A stretch of DNA of 64,000 nucleotides, taken from contig NZ_CXOO01000022.1 of NCBI RefSeq assembly GCF_001269385.1, positions 248,001 through 312,000 of the forward strand. Direction: 5' to 3'. The stretch is from Limnohabitans sp. DM1 (lineage in GTDB: Bacteria; Pseudomonadota; Gammaproteobacteria; Burkholderiales; Burkholderiaceae_C). Positions within the stretch are counted from its first letter, which is position 1, and every line of letters begins with the position of its first letter. Made by a program: the position numbers and the translations under genes. The notes beneath the pieces are model-generated. The model saw only the letters and a program-made list of their open reading frames with translations. It was not told the DNA's origin and ran no database searches. Of the stretch, positions 1-8,297 are shown in pieces.

Positions 1-618
1 GCACAGTTGCGACAACTGCGCCCGCCATCACAACTGACACTCATCATGCTTGGGGCCTTGAGTGAACAGATCAGCCAGGACGAGCTTGACCATCTGGGCA
101 TCCAAAGCTTTTTGATCAAACCCGTCGATCCGCATGAATTGATGGCGGTCCTCAATGGTTTCGACATATCGAACAGCCTGCCTTTTGCCTCAGAAGTTGC
201 CACGTCGCCCCCCCCCGCACAAGCACCGATGATGAAAGTCCTCTTGGTTGAGGACACCCCCATTAACCAGACACTGGAAACCATTTTGCTCACCCGCATG
301 GGCTTTGAAGTCACCATCGCCAACAATGGGGTTGAAGCCGTCGAAGCATTCAAACGCGAACGGTTTGACCTCATTTTGATGGACATCCAGATGCCTGAAA
401 TGGGTGGCATCGAAGCCACCCAACTGATTCGAGACCGGGAAAACACCCAGCAACTGCCACCAACCCCCATCGTCGCCGTGACCGCCAATGCCCTCAAAGG
501 CGACCGGGAAAAGTACATCGAATCCGGCATGGATGCCTATGTCTCTAAACCCATTTCTGCTGAAGCACTCAAAACAGAAATCCAGAAACTGGTGCCCGCA
601 TTTGGCAAAATTTCATGA
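1..618 (+). CDS. Hybrid sensor histidine kinase, C-terminal part (two receiver domains), 5' end outside window
   Basis: The frame is open from base 1, so the gene begins upstream. The first ~60 codons look like the second half of a receiver domain (an FLIKPVDP segment holds the conserved Lys-Pro). A complete receiver follows from about base 229: acidic pair in LLVEDTPIN, phospho-acceptor Asp in LILMDIQMPEMGG (codon 382-384), and the Lys of YVSKPIS near base 547. Two receivers in tandem at a C-terminus are typical of hybrid kinases of the BarA/GacS or LuxQ kind, where the kinase core would lie upstream. No Hpt domain follows before the stop at 616-618. What signal it senses cannot be seen. A multi-receiver response regulator without a kinase core is the alternative. 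Confidence 0.8.
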   Translation, partial: AQLRQLRPPSQLTLIMLGALSEQISQDELDHLGIQSFLIKPVDPHELMAVLNGFDISNSLPFASEVATSPPPAQAPMMKVLLVEDTPINQTLETILLTRMGFEVTIANNGVEAVEAFKRERFDLILMDIQMPEMGGIEATQLIRDRENTQQLPPTPIVAVTANALKGDREKYIESGMDAYVSKPISAEALKTEIQKLVPAFGKIS

Positions 619-822
619 ACCCACTTCCCCCCGGGCTTGATACCGCAAGTCATGTGGTGTTCAAACGACTCCAGGGGTTCTGCCTCCCGTCCATCGCTGC
701 GCTGACTGTCCAACGCGACACCCCCTGAGCATGCCGTGTGCAAACTGGTTGGCCGGGAGGTGGTCTACGAACGCAAAGCCAAGAAGCCCCCCTAGACCTC
801 TCGTTCAACACACCACCCAAAG

Positions 823-848
823 AAAAAGCCGCTCAAAAGCGGCTTTTT
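823..848 (-). terminator. Rho-independent terminator of the RRM gene
   Basis: An 11-bp perfect stem (AAAAAGCCGCT / AGCGGCTTTTT) with a 4-base loop ends in a T-run on either strand. It begins 19 bases past the stop of the minus-strand RRM gene, and could also stop transcription arriving from the kinase gene on the plus strand. Bases 619-822 hold nothing else I can support. Confidence 0.85.
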
Positions 849-866
849 CATGGAGATCGGAAACAA

Positions 867-1166
867 TCAGTAAGTGCTGCGGCTGTCGCGGTAACCGCTG
901 CCATAACCTGTGCTGGGCTCTTTAGGCTTGGAGATGTTCACCACGATGGCGCGGCCACCCACAGACATGCCATTCAAGCCCTGGATCGCGGCTTGCGCTT
1001 CATCGCTGCTGGACATTTCGACGAAGCCGAAACCTTTGGAACGGCCACTGTCGCGGTCCATCATGACTTTGGCGGATTTGACGCCACCAAAAGCCGAGAA
1101 GTTCTCGCGCAAGTTGGCATCGTCGATGGTGTAAGGCAGGTTGCCCACGTAAATTTTGCTGCTCAT
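867..1166 (-). CDS. Small RNA-binding protein with a single RRM domain
   Basis: A 99-residue protein that is almost entirely one RNA recognition motif. RNP2 is seen as IYVGNLP near residues 5-11 and RNP1 as SKGFGFVEM near residues 42-50, both with the aromatic residues that stack on RNA bases; the tail is short and Gly/Ser/Tyr-rich. Single-RRM proteins of this size are common in Betaproteobacteria and cyanobacteria and are often cold-induced RNA chaperones. I chose the ATG at 1166 because the RRM starts right after it and AAAGGC lies upstream; an in-frame extension to 1214 has no domain content. The gene has its own promoter at 1319-1347 and its own terminator at 823-848, so it is monocistronic. 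Cold induction is inferred, not seen. Confidence 0.9.
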   Translation of the reverse strand: MSSKIYVGNLPYTIDDANLRENFSAFGGVKSAKVMMDRDSGRSKGFGFVEMSSSDEAQAAIQGLNGMSVGGRAIVVNISKPKEPSTGYGSGYRDSRSTY

Positions 1167-1318
1167 GTGAGAGCCTTTCAGAGAGAGGGCGCACAGGCTT
1201 GAAATGATCAGCACTGTGGCGCGGGAGAAGCGGCATCCAAGCTAGGACACCGCAGAGACTGGTGAAACCTGTGCATCGTTTGCGACACCACATGGGATGG
1301 TGTTGGTTTCTGATGTTG

Positions 1319-1347
1319 ACTATATTCGCATATGGAATAAATGTCAA
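1319..1347 (-). promoter_or_regulatory. Sigma70 promoter of the RRM gene
   Basis: On the minus strand a perfect -35 TTGACA (1347-1342) and a 5/6 -10 TATAGT (1324-1319) are exactly 17 bases apart. Transcription would start near 1312, leaving a leader of about 145 bases before the ATG at 1166. The AT-rich patch 1310-1400 also sits upstream of radA on the other strand, but I see no equally good plus-strand promoter. Confidence 0.75.
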
Positions 1348-1416
1348 CCCATATATTTCCAATTGTTTTATAAAACACTGATCATACAAACAGTAGTCGC
1401 GGCACAATCTGAGCCC

Positions 1417-2811
1417 ATGGCCAAAGACAAAACGATTTACACCTGCACCGAATGCGGTGGCACCAGCGCCCGCTGGATGGGCAAATGCCCCAGCTGCAAC
1501 GCCTGGAACACGCTGATCGAAAGCGCGGCCGAAGCCGCCAGCGGTGGCAAAAACCGCCTGGGCTCGGCGCAGTACCAGGCCCTGGCCCCCTCCAGCGAGG
1601 TGTTGCCCCTGTCTCAGATCGAAGCGGCCGACTTTGATCGCCACCCCACCGGCATCGACGAGTTGGACCGGGTGCTGGGCGGCGGCATGGTCGAAGGTGG
1701 CGTGGTGCTGATTGGCGGCGACCCGGGCATCGGCAAATCGACGCTGCTGCTGCAAGCAGTCGACGCCTTGCAGCGCAGCGGCGTGAACACCCTGTATGTG
1801 ACGGGTGAAGAAAGCGGCGCGCAAGTGGCGATGCGCTCAAGGCGCCTGGGCCTGCCCGACTCGCAGGTGCCGGTGCTGCCCGAAATCCAGCTCGAAAAGA
1901 TCCTCCACACTCTGCAGTCACGCCAGCCCAACATCGCCATCATCGACTCGATCCAGACGGTGTACTCGGACCAGCTGACCAGCGCACCAGGTTCGGTGGC
2001 GCAGGTGCGTGAATGCGCCGCGCACCTGACCCGCACCGCCAAGGCCACCGGCACCACCATCGTGCTGGTGGGTCATGTGACCAAAGAAGGGGCTCTGGCG
2101 GGCCCCCGCGTGTTGGAGCACATGGTGGACACGGTGCTGTACTTTGAAGGCGACACGCATTCAAACTTCCGCCTGATCCGCGCGATCAAGAACCGCTTTG
2201 GCGCCGTGAACGAGATTGGCGTGTTCGCCATGACCGAAAAAGGGCTCAAGGGCGTGAGCAACCCGAGCGCCATCTTTTTGAGCCAGCACAGCGAACCAGT
2301 GCCCGGCAGCTGCGTCATGGTCACGCTCGAAGGCACGCGGCCCATGCTGGTCGAAATCCAGGCCCTCGTGGACTCGGGCGGCCCCAGCCCTCGGCGCCTG
2401 TCGGTGGGCCTGGAGCGAGACCGCCTGGCCATGCTGCTGGCCGTGCTGCACCGCCACGCGGGCGTGGCGTGCATGGACCAGGACGTGTTTGTGAACGCGG
2501 TGGGTGGTGTGCACATCCGCGAGCCCGCCGCCGACCTGGCGGTGATGCTGACCATCACCAGCAGCCTGCGCGGCAAGCCGCTACCCAAAGGCTTCATCGC
2601 CTTTGGCGAAGTGGGTCTGGCTGGAGAAGTGCGTCCCGCGCCACGCGGTCAGGAACGCCTGAAAGAAGCGGCCAAACTCGGCTTCAAAACCGCCGTGGTG
2701 CCCAAAGCCAACATGCCCAAAAAAGGCGACAAGGCCTTTGAGGGCCTGACGGTGTACCCGGTCGAGCGCATCGAAGAGGCGATGCAGGTGGTGCGGGGGT
2801 TGGATTATTGA
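1417..2811 (+). CDS. radA: DNA repair protein RadA (branch-migration ATPase)
   Basis: 464 residues, the usual length. In order: an N-terminal four-Cys zinc finger (CTECGG...CPSC), a RecA-like ATPase with Walker A GGDPGIGKST (about residues 100-109), the RadA-specific KNRFG motif (258-262), and a C-terminal Lon-protease-like domain. RadA drives branch migration during recombination and helps process recombination intermediates; it acts in the cytoplasm on DNA. The start is the ATG at 1417, directly before MAKDKTIYTC; the frame is open further upstream to 1297 but that part encodes no conserved sequence. The gene stands alone, divergent from the RRM gene, with mobile DNA immediately downstream. 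Confidence 0.97.
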   Translation: MAKDKTIYTCTECGGTSARWMGKCPSCNAWNTLIESAAEAASGGKNRLGSAQYQALAPSSEVLPLSQIEAADFDRHPTGIDELDRVLGGGMVEGGVVLIGGDPGIGKSTLLLQAVDALQRSGVNTLYVTGEESGAQVAMRSRRLGLPDSQVPVLPEIQLEKILHTLQSRQPNIAIIDSIQTVYSDQLTSAPGSVAQVRECAAHLTRTAKATGTTIVLVGHVTKEGALAGPRVLEHMVDTVLYFEGDTHSNFRLIRAIKNRFGAVNEIGVFAMTEKGLKGVSNPSAIFLSQHSEPVPGSCVMVTLEGTRPMLVEIQALVDSGGPSPRRLSVGLERDRLAMLLAVLHRHAGVACMDQDVFVNAVGGVHIREPAADLAVMLTITSSLRGKPLPKGFIAFGEVGLAGEVRPAPRGQERLKEAAKLGFKTAVVPKANMPKKGDKAFEGLTVYPVERIEEAMQVVRGLDY

Positions 2812-2853
2812 TCCGGCACGCTGAAGCTTGAAATGTGTGAGACATGTCATCTC

Positions 2854-2882
2854 GTAGGTCGGCACTCGCAGAGTCCGACATG
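2854..2882. repeat. Palindromic GTAGGTCGG repeat, left member of a doublet
   Basis: Begins GTAGGTCGGC and ends GAGTCCGACATG, with complementary ends (GTCGG / CCGAC) forming a small hairpin. The inverted partner lies at 4783-4811, on the other side of the group II intron. The same sequence family occurs at 14.0-14.3 kb, so this is a dispersed REP-like element. Confidence 0.7.
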
Positions 2883-2901
2883 ATGGGTTTAGGCAATCGG
2901 C

Positions 2902-4776
2902 ATAGGGGGCCTCCACGAGGAGGCGCCCCTGCCACACCACCCGGCATGCGGGTCCGCACCGGGCGGTTCGAGGGCTTGAGGTCAGGACAGCCTTGGCACA
3001 CCCATTCGGTCAAAGTACGCAATAGGCAAGGCACTGTTGAGCAGCATCGCGCTGTTGCGCCACCACCGGTGGCAGTTGCCCGCCACCTGCTTGGCCACAT
3101 CTTGAGATGCCCCCAACACCTTCAGCTCCCGGTAGATCGTCTTTGGCCTCTTCCAGTGCTTGAGCTGGATCGCCCTCAATCGGTGACGCAGCCATTCGTC
3201 CAGCTCTCGCCAGACCCCCGGCGTTTGCGCCATCCCAAAGTACGCCTTCCAGCCCAGCACGTAGGGCCTGAGTTCCTCCACCACCTGCGCCATGCTGCGC
3301 CCGCCCGAGCGGCGCGTGAGTTGCCGTATCCGGGCCTTGAAGTTTTACAGCGGCTTTTGAGCCACCTTGCATTTGACTTCCCGGCCCTTGGCCACCCACA
3401 GCGCATACCCCACAAACTTGCGCCCCAAGGCGCTGGCCACCGCACTTTTGGCTTCATTGATCTGAAGCTTCAAGCCTGCGTACAGTTTGCGCAGGTACGT
3501 CATCACCCGTTCGCCAGCCTTCTTGCTGCCTACGTCAACGCAAGCAGTCGTCGGCGTAGCGCGCAAAGCTGTAGCCTCGCGCCTCCAACGCCTTGTCCAC
3601 CTCGTCCAGCAGCACGTTGGCCAGCAGCGGGCTGAGCGGCCCGCCTTGCGGCGTGCCCAGATGGCGATCAACCACCACCCCGCCATCCATGATCCCGGCG
3701 TTCAGGTACGCCCGTATCAGTCGGATCACTCCGGCATCGTCGATGCGCTTTCTGAGTCTGTCGATCAGGATGTCGTGATTGACCCGGTCAAAGAACTTGG
3801 CCAAGTCCACGTCCACCACCACACGTTTGCCCGATTGGACGTATGCACGCGCGGCCTTGACCGCATCGTGTGCGCGCCTACCCGGTCGAAACCCGTGGCT
3901 GTGTTCGCTGAAGGTGGGGTCGATCAGCGGTTGCAGCACTTGCAAAAGGGCTTGCTGGATCAATCGATCTATGACCGTCGGAATGCCCAGCTCGCGCTGG
4001 CTGCCGTCCGGCTTGGGAATCATCACCTTGCGTACCGGACTGGGCCGGTAGCTTCCTGCCAGCAGCACTTGGCGAATGTCCGGCCAGCTCGTTTGCAGTA
4101 AACGAGCGGTTTGCTCGATATCGAGCCCGTCCACCCCGGCTGCACCTTTGTTGGCCTTGACCCGCTTCCATGCCGCCTGCAGGTTCTGTCTCGTCAGCGC
4201 TGCCTCCAGCAGACCACCTGTGCCCGCCATCTAATTTGCTGACCCTGTATCCGGGTGTTCATGCAACGTACCTCGGGTTTCGTCGCTGGCAGTATTTGGC
4301 CCGGCTTCACCGTGCCGCCTTCCTGCCCGCCCGGATCGCTCCGGCATCTGACGCATGACCTTGTGGCTTTGCATGTCTTCGGTTACTCACTCTCGTTCGG
4401 TCCTTCGCGCTTGCCTTGTGGCCTCATCGGCCCCAGCTCCTGCTACTACGACCTCTGCTGACTTCTTGCTCCGGCAAAGCCGTTGCCCTTTCAGGCACAA
4501 GGCGAGATCTCCCCAGGTAAGGGTCACACACCTTCATCGCACAACCGCCGCATCTACGCCGCCCAAGCCTTGGTCACAAGAGCTTCGTGGTGTCTGGCCC
4601 ACTCGCCCTGCTTGGCTGCGCCTTCTATGCGGTTCTTGTTCATCGGCTCACGATTTACGCTCCACGCTTCCTTCCCACATTCGGTCACCCTCATGCAGTT
4701 GCGCAACACTCAAGCTCATTGTGACCAGCTCGCAGCGGGACTTGCACCCGCAGGTGTGCGCCCATGCTGGGCGCAC
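2902..4776 (-). mobile_element. Group II intron, degenerate, about 1.9 kb
   Basis: On the minus strand the intron opens with GTGCGCCC at 4776, the expected GUGYG-type 5' end, followed by the folded 5' region (4776-4231). The maturase gene fills 4230-2982. A domain V-like hairpin follows at about 2972-2933 (GCCCGGTGCGG... pairing with ...CCGCATGCCGGGT), then a domain VI-like hairpin and a 3' end ...CCTAT near 2902. Boundaries are read from these consensus ends and could be off by a few bases. The maturase is broken, so the copy is unlikely to move by itself; whether the RNA still splices with help in trans is open. Confidence 0.75.
2982..4230 (-). pseudogene. ltrA: Group II intron reverse transcriptase/maturase, broken
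   Basis: Reading from the ATG at 4230, the reverse transcriptase is recognisable through HGFRPGRRAHDA, the PQGGPLSP block and the catalytic FARYADD box. Just after YADD the frame is lost: the stretch at about 3534-3548 has one base more than the usual sequence, and the protein resumes in another frame (VGSKKAGERV...). A second lesion is an in-frame TAA at 3347-3345. The remaining C-terminal part, from about 3344 to the stop at 2982, carries the maturase X-domain-like region (LRPYVLGWKAYFG). No HNH endonuclease domain is visible. With a frameshift and a stop the protein cannot be made whole, so this is a decaying copy. Confidence 0.88.
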
Positions 4777-4782
4777 CAGACC

Positions 4783-4811
4783 CATGTCGGGGTCTTCGAC
4801 CGCCGACCTAC
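4783..4811. repeat. Palindromic GTAGGTCGG repeat, right member of the doublet
   Basis: Reads CATGTCGGGGTCTTCGACC... and ends GCCGACCTAC, the inverse orientation of the copy at 2854-2882. Removing the intron brings the two members to about 25 bases from each other as an inverted pair, like the pairs at 14.1-14.3 kb. Confidence 0.7.
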
Positions 4812-4865
4812 AACATCTTTGAGCATTGAAAACTTCACAGGGCGGAACAAAAAGTGTCCGATTTC

Positions 4866-6188
4866 AGTAGTGTCCGGTTTATTTGACAGCCAACCCGCTG
4901 CAAGCGAGTAACGGCAAGGGTTTCAGAGGTTTCATGGGTGTCCACGATTTGAATTTGATTTTGCGCACTAGGCATGCTCCAGGGGTTCAATCACCTGGGG
5001 ATGCCCATGAACGCAGGCAAAACCTTGTTCGCGCAGGTCATGGACTTTGTGCCTTGGAAGACCTTTGGCCGCATCGCCCTGCGCCATCGAGGCGATGCCG
5101 GGGTGCGCACGCTCAGCTGTACCGAGCTGTTTCGCATCATGGCGTTTGCCCAACTGACTTGGCCCGAGTCTTTGCGCGACATCGAAGCGTCTTTGACGGC
5201 CAATCAGTCCAAAATTTTTAACATGGGCATGCGCCACATTCCTGCACGCTCGACGCTGGCCGATGCCCTGAATTCTCGAGACTGGCGCATTTACCATGCT
5301 CTGGCGATGCGATTGATCGACCGAGCCCGCAGACTGTACGCCCAAGAACCTATGGGCGTGGATTTGGATGCCACCGTCTACGCCTTGGACTCCACCACCA
5401 TCGACCTGTGTCTGGGTTTGTTCGACTGGGCACCGTTTCGCTCCACCAAGGCCGCTGTGAAGATGCACACCTTGCTGGACTTGCGCGGTTCCATCCCCGC
5501 CTTCATCCACATCAGCGACGGCAAGATGCACGATGTGCATGTGCTGGACATACTGCCCATCGAGGCGGGCGCTTTCTACATCATGGACAGGGGCTATCTG
5601 GACTTCTCTCGCCTGTACACCATGCACCAGTGCGCCGCCTTCTTCGTGACCCGTGCCAGGAGCAATATGAACGCCCGGCGTGTGTACTCGGCCCCTGTAG
5701 ACAGAACCACGGGCCTTGTCTGCGATCAGACCATTGCGCTCAATGGGCACTATGCCAGCAAGGACTACCCCGAGCACTTGCGGCGCATCAAGTTCAAGGT
5801 CCCGGAGACGGGAAAGGTGCTGGTCTTTCTGACCAACAACATGACACTGCCCGCGTTGACCATCACAGCCCTGTACAAGAACCGTTGGCAGGTCGAGTTG
5901 TTCTTCAAATGGATCAAGCAGCATCTGCGCATCAAGAAGTTTTTGGGCACCAGCGAGAACGCAGTCAAGACGCAAATCTGGTGCGCCGTGGCCACTTAGG
6001 TGCTGATTGCCATTGTCAAGAAGGAGTTGCAATTGAAGGCCTCGCTCTACACTTTTCTACAGATTTTGTCGGTGTCTGTTTTCGAGAAAACGTCGATTTC
6101 ATGCGCCTTGCAGACCGATGCTTACACAACCGCACCACCTGAGTGCGCTAAGCAGTTGAATTTGTTCACTTTTTAACCGGACACTACT
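4866..6188 (+). mobile_element. IS4-family insertion sequence, inactive
   Basis: The element is bounded by terminal inverted repeats: AGTAGTGTCCGGTTTA at 4866-4881 and its inverse TAACCGGACACTACT at 6174-6188. It holds one transposase gene interrupted by a stop codon. I could not identify a clear target-site duplication. The right end lies only 4 bases from the stop codon of the neighbouring GT25 gene. Confidence 0.75.
5007..6176 (+). pseudogene. IS4-family transposase interrupted by a stop codon
   Basis: The start MNAGKTLFAQVMDF is typical of this IS4 subgroup; in-frame ATGs at 4974 and 5001 are possible but less typical. The DDE core is visible: ALDSTTIDL (first Asp), DRGYLDF (second Asp) and the YxxRWQVELFFKWIKQ region with the catalytic Glu. 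The frame runs into TAG at 5997-5999, where relatives have an aromatic residue, and then continues for another 58 codons of recognisable transposase sequence (VLIAIVKKELQL...) to TAA at 6174-6176, which lies in the right inverted repeat. A single base change from a Tyr codon explains the break. All catalytic residues precede the stop, so residual activity cannot be ruled out. Confidence 0.88.
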
Positions 6189-6192
6189 GGTC

Positions 6193-6972
6193 CTATTTGC
6201 TCGTTGAATGAGCCTTGTGGGACTTGGCCCAAATCGGGTCCCGCCAGATGTGATGCACGATGCGGCGAAAGACTGTTGCAAAACGGCTGCGGTAGGTCGC
6301 AATCCGACGATGCCACTTGAATTTATGCCCAGTCTGGCCAATATCCGATTGAAATTGACCGGTCTGGATCGGAAATGGACGAACCCCTCGCATGCGGATG
6401 CCAAAAACCCATGGCTGGCCAAACGCGTGGTCAATCGGCAACCGCATGGGCAACAAATTGTCGACGTAAGCCCGGGCCGCCTTGCGGTTGATAAGATAGG
6501 CCACGGTTCCCGTCTGCTTGCCAAAGTAGCCGACCACATCGTGTTTGCCATCCCCCAGTCTGGCAGTTTTTACAGCCAGACCTGGCCGATTGCCATACAA
6601 CATGGTCATGTCACCACAGGCGGGCGAGACGATCAACGCCTCCACCAAACTGAGGAAATCCGTTGGCACGATCGCATCGTCCTCCAACACCAGACAATAC
6701 GCATGAGGGCCCTCCAAAAAAGTGCGCATCAGGCCGACATGGCTGGCGAAGCAACCCACCTCGCCTGCTGTAGGTTCTTTGCCGTGGTGCCGGTGATAGC
6801 TCTGTATGTCCAGCATGTTCGGGCTGCGCCAATCGATCTTGGAACCATCAACCGCAGCAAAGCGGCAAAACTCGATGTTGGCCTGCTGCAACTGGACACT
6901 GATGCGGGCCAAACGCTCCGGACTTCTGTCCAGATTGACCACAAAACAAATGAAAGAAGGATGCAGTGTCAT
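6193..6972 (-). CDS. Glycosyltransferase family 25 (LPS-type) protein
   Basis: 259 residues. The N-terminus FVVNLDRSPERLARI is the family 25 donor-binding start, and CLVLEDDAIV in the middle is the acidic metal-binding motif of this family. Members transfer sugars, often galactose, to lipooligosaccharide or to other glycans on the cytoplasmic side of the inner membrane. The gene overlaps the upstream deacetylase by 4 bases (ATGA), so the two are translated together. Its stop (TAG, 6195-6193) lies 4 bases from the end of the neighbouring IS4 element, so the extreme C-terminus may have been altered by that insertion. The acceptor cannot be told from sequence. Confidence 0.87.
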   Translation of the reverse strand: MTLHPSFICFVVNLDRSPERLARISVQLQQANIEFCRFAAVDGSKIDWRSPNMLDIQSYHRHHGKEPTAGEVGCFASHVGLMRTFLEGPHAYCLVLEDDAIVPTDFLSLVEALIVSPACGDMTMLYGNRPGLAVKTARLGDGKHDVVGYFGKQTGTVAYLINRKAARAYVDNLLPMRLPIDHAFGQPWVFGIRMRGVRPFPIQTGQFQSDIGQTGHKFKWHRRIATYRSRFATVFRRIVHHIWRDPIWAKSHKAHSTSK

Positions 6973-7745
6973 GGATCAGTCCTTGGCTCAAGATCATCAG
7001 GCATCAACCAAACAGCTTCGTGAATACCCAATGGCCAAGCAACAGCAGGACGAAATTTCAGAGGATGCGGTGCCCTTCGAAGCTGACTGCCATACAGTGC
7101 AATAAGTGACTTCTTGTCGGACCATTGCAGCGAAAAAGCATGGCGCTCAAAGCCCGGATAATTCGCTTTGAAACGCCGAATGGCCTGGTAGCGCGTGATG
7201 GGCACATGTGCATAAGGTAAATCTTCATAAAACGCCAAGCGAAATGACGGACTCAATTCGCTGGCATGTTTCCTGACCATCTCGTAGACAGCATGGTGGT
7301 TGACATGGTGCCCAATTGCCATGGGCACAAACAAGAAGGGCCGCTTGCCAGCGCCAACGTGCAATTTGAGCGCGTCCAACACAGGGGCCTGCATGGCAAA
7401 GATGTCCTGCTCGACGCCGGACAAGTCGTTGGGGCGTCTCCCCCAGAAATCCGGTTCAGCCCCGCCCAACTCAGTGCGCGTCAGGCCTACTCGATCGGCA
7501 AAAGCGCAATCCTCAGCTTGGCGGATTTCATGCACCTGCGACTCGGTCAGGTCCAAAGCAATACAACCGGGCGCATACACCGAGCGACTGAACACATTGA
7601 TCAGGTGCCCTGCACCAATCGACGACAACAAACCGCCTATCGAAAAACAGCCATCATCAAAATGCGGCGACAAAACCACCACACCTTGTGTAGCCATTTG
7701 CCGGAAATCGGCAGTCGAAATCGTTGAAGACATAGCCCTCATCAT
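6969..7745 (-). CDS. PIG-L/LmbE family N-acetyl sugar deacetylase
   Basis: About 258 residues. The zinc-binding motif of the family is seen as SPHFDDGCFSIGG near the N-terminus and its partner GHHVNHHAVY in the middle. Such enzymes remove acetyl groups from N-acetylglucosamine-type sugars on glycolipids or small molecules. ATGs at 7745, 7742 and 7733 are all possible starts; a TTG at 7763 is less likely. The translational coupling with the GT25 gene suggests both act on one surface glycan: one deacetylates, the other adds a sugar. The substrate is unknown. A typical PHPDDE is here PHFDDG, still keeping His and both Asp. Confidence 0.87.
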   Translation of the reverse strand: MMRAMSSTISTADFRQMATQGVVVLSPHFDDGCFSIGGLLSSIGAGHLINVFSRSVYAPGCIALDLTESQVHEIRQAEDCAFADRVGLTRTELGGAEPDFWGRRPNDLSGVEQDIFAMQAPVLDALKLHVGAGKRPFLFVPMAIGHHVNHHAVYEMVRKHASELSPSFRLAFYEDLPYAHVPITRYQAIRRFKANYPGFERHAFSLQWSDKKSLIALYGSQLRRAPHPLKFRPAVAWPLGIHEAVWLMPDDLEPRTDP

Positions 7746-7840
7746 CGGGTTAAAAATCGACAATTATCGGCCATGCCCTGGCCTTCAGTGCGCCAAGGCA
7801 GCTGTTCGTTATCATCCCTGCAAGTATTTTGAAACACCCC

Positions 7841-8230
7841 ATGAACTTCACCAAAATCATCGCCCCTGTGGCCATCATCATTCTCACCGTGGGTGCCTGG
7901 CGACAGTTTGGCTGGGCGGGCATTGCCTTGGCGGGGGGCGGCGTGGTCATGTGGATCTTGCTGCATTTCACCCGCTTGCTGACCATCCTCAAAAAAGCGG
8001 CTGACCGGCCCATAGGCCATGTGGCCAGCGCTGTCATGCTCAACGCCAAGCTCAAAAAGGGCGTCAGCCTGATGCATGTCATCGCCATGACACGCTCGCT
8101 GGGCCGCCTGCAAAGCCCCAAGGACGAGCAACCTGAAATTTTCACCTGGACGGACACCGGCCAATCGACGCTCACCTGCACCTTTATGGGTGGCAAACTG
8201 ATCGAATGGACATTGCAACGCCCCGAGTAA
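7841..8230 (+). CDS. Conserved small membrane protein of unknown function
   Basis: 129 residues. Two hydrophobic helices close to the N-terminus (IIAPVAIIILTVGAW and GIALAGGGVVMWILLHF) are followed by a soluble domain of about 80 residues with no motif I recognise. I chose the ATG at 7841, since MNFTKIIAPV leads straight into the first helix; a TTG at 7829 is in frame. It is divergent from the PIG-L gene, and 67 bases upstream of ilvE on the same strand. Related proteins are often found next to ilvE in this group of bacteria, which hints at shared transcription but not function. Confidence 0.65.
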   Translation: MNFTKIIAPVAIIILTVGAWRQFGWAGIALAGGGVVMWILLHFTRLLTILKKAADRPIGHVASAVMLNAKLKKGVSLMHVIAMTRSLGRLQSPKDEQPEIFTWTDTGQSTLTCTFMGGKLIEWTLQRPE

Positions 8231-8297
8231 ACGCGGGCCATCCAGACCGTAAAATGTCTGTTTAGCACCGTGCAAAGCACCTCTCTTTTAAGGACAC

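Noticed and set aside
1297-1416. Longer N-terminus for RadA
   Set aside because: The frame is open, but the extra 40 residues have no family similarity and run through the AT-rich promoter region of the RRM gene.
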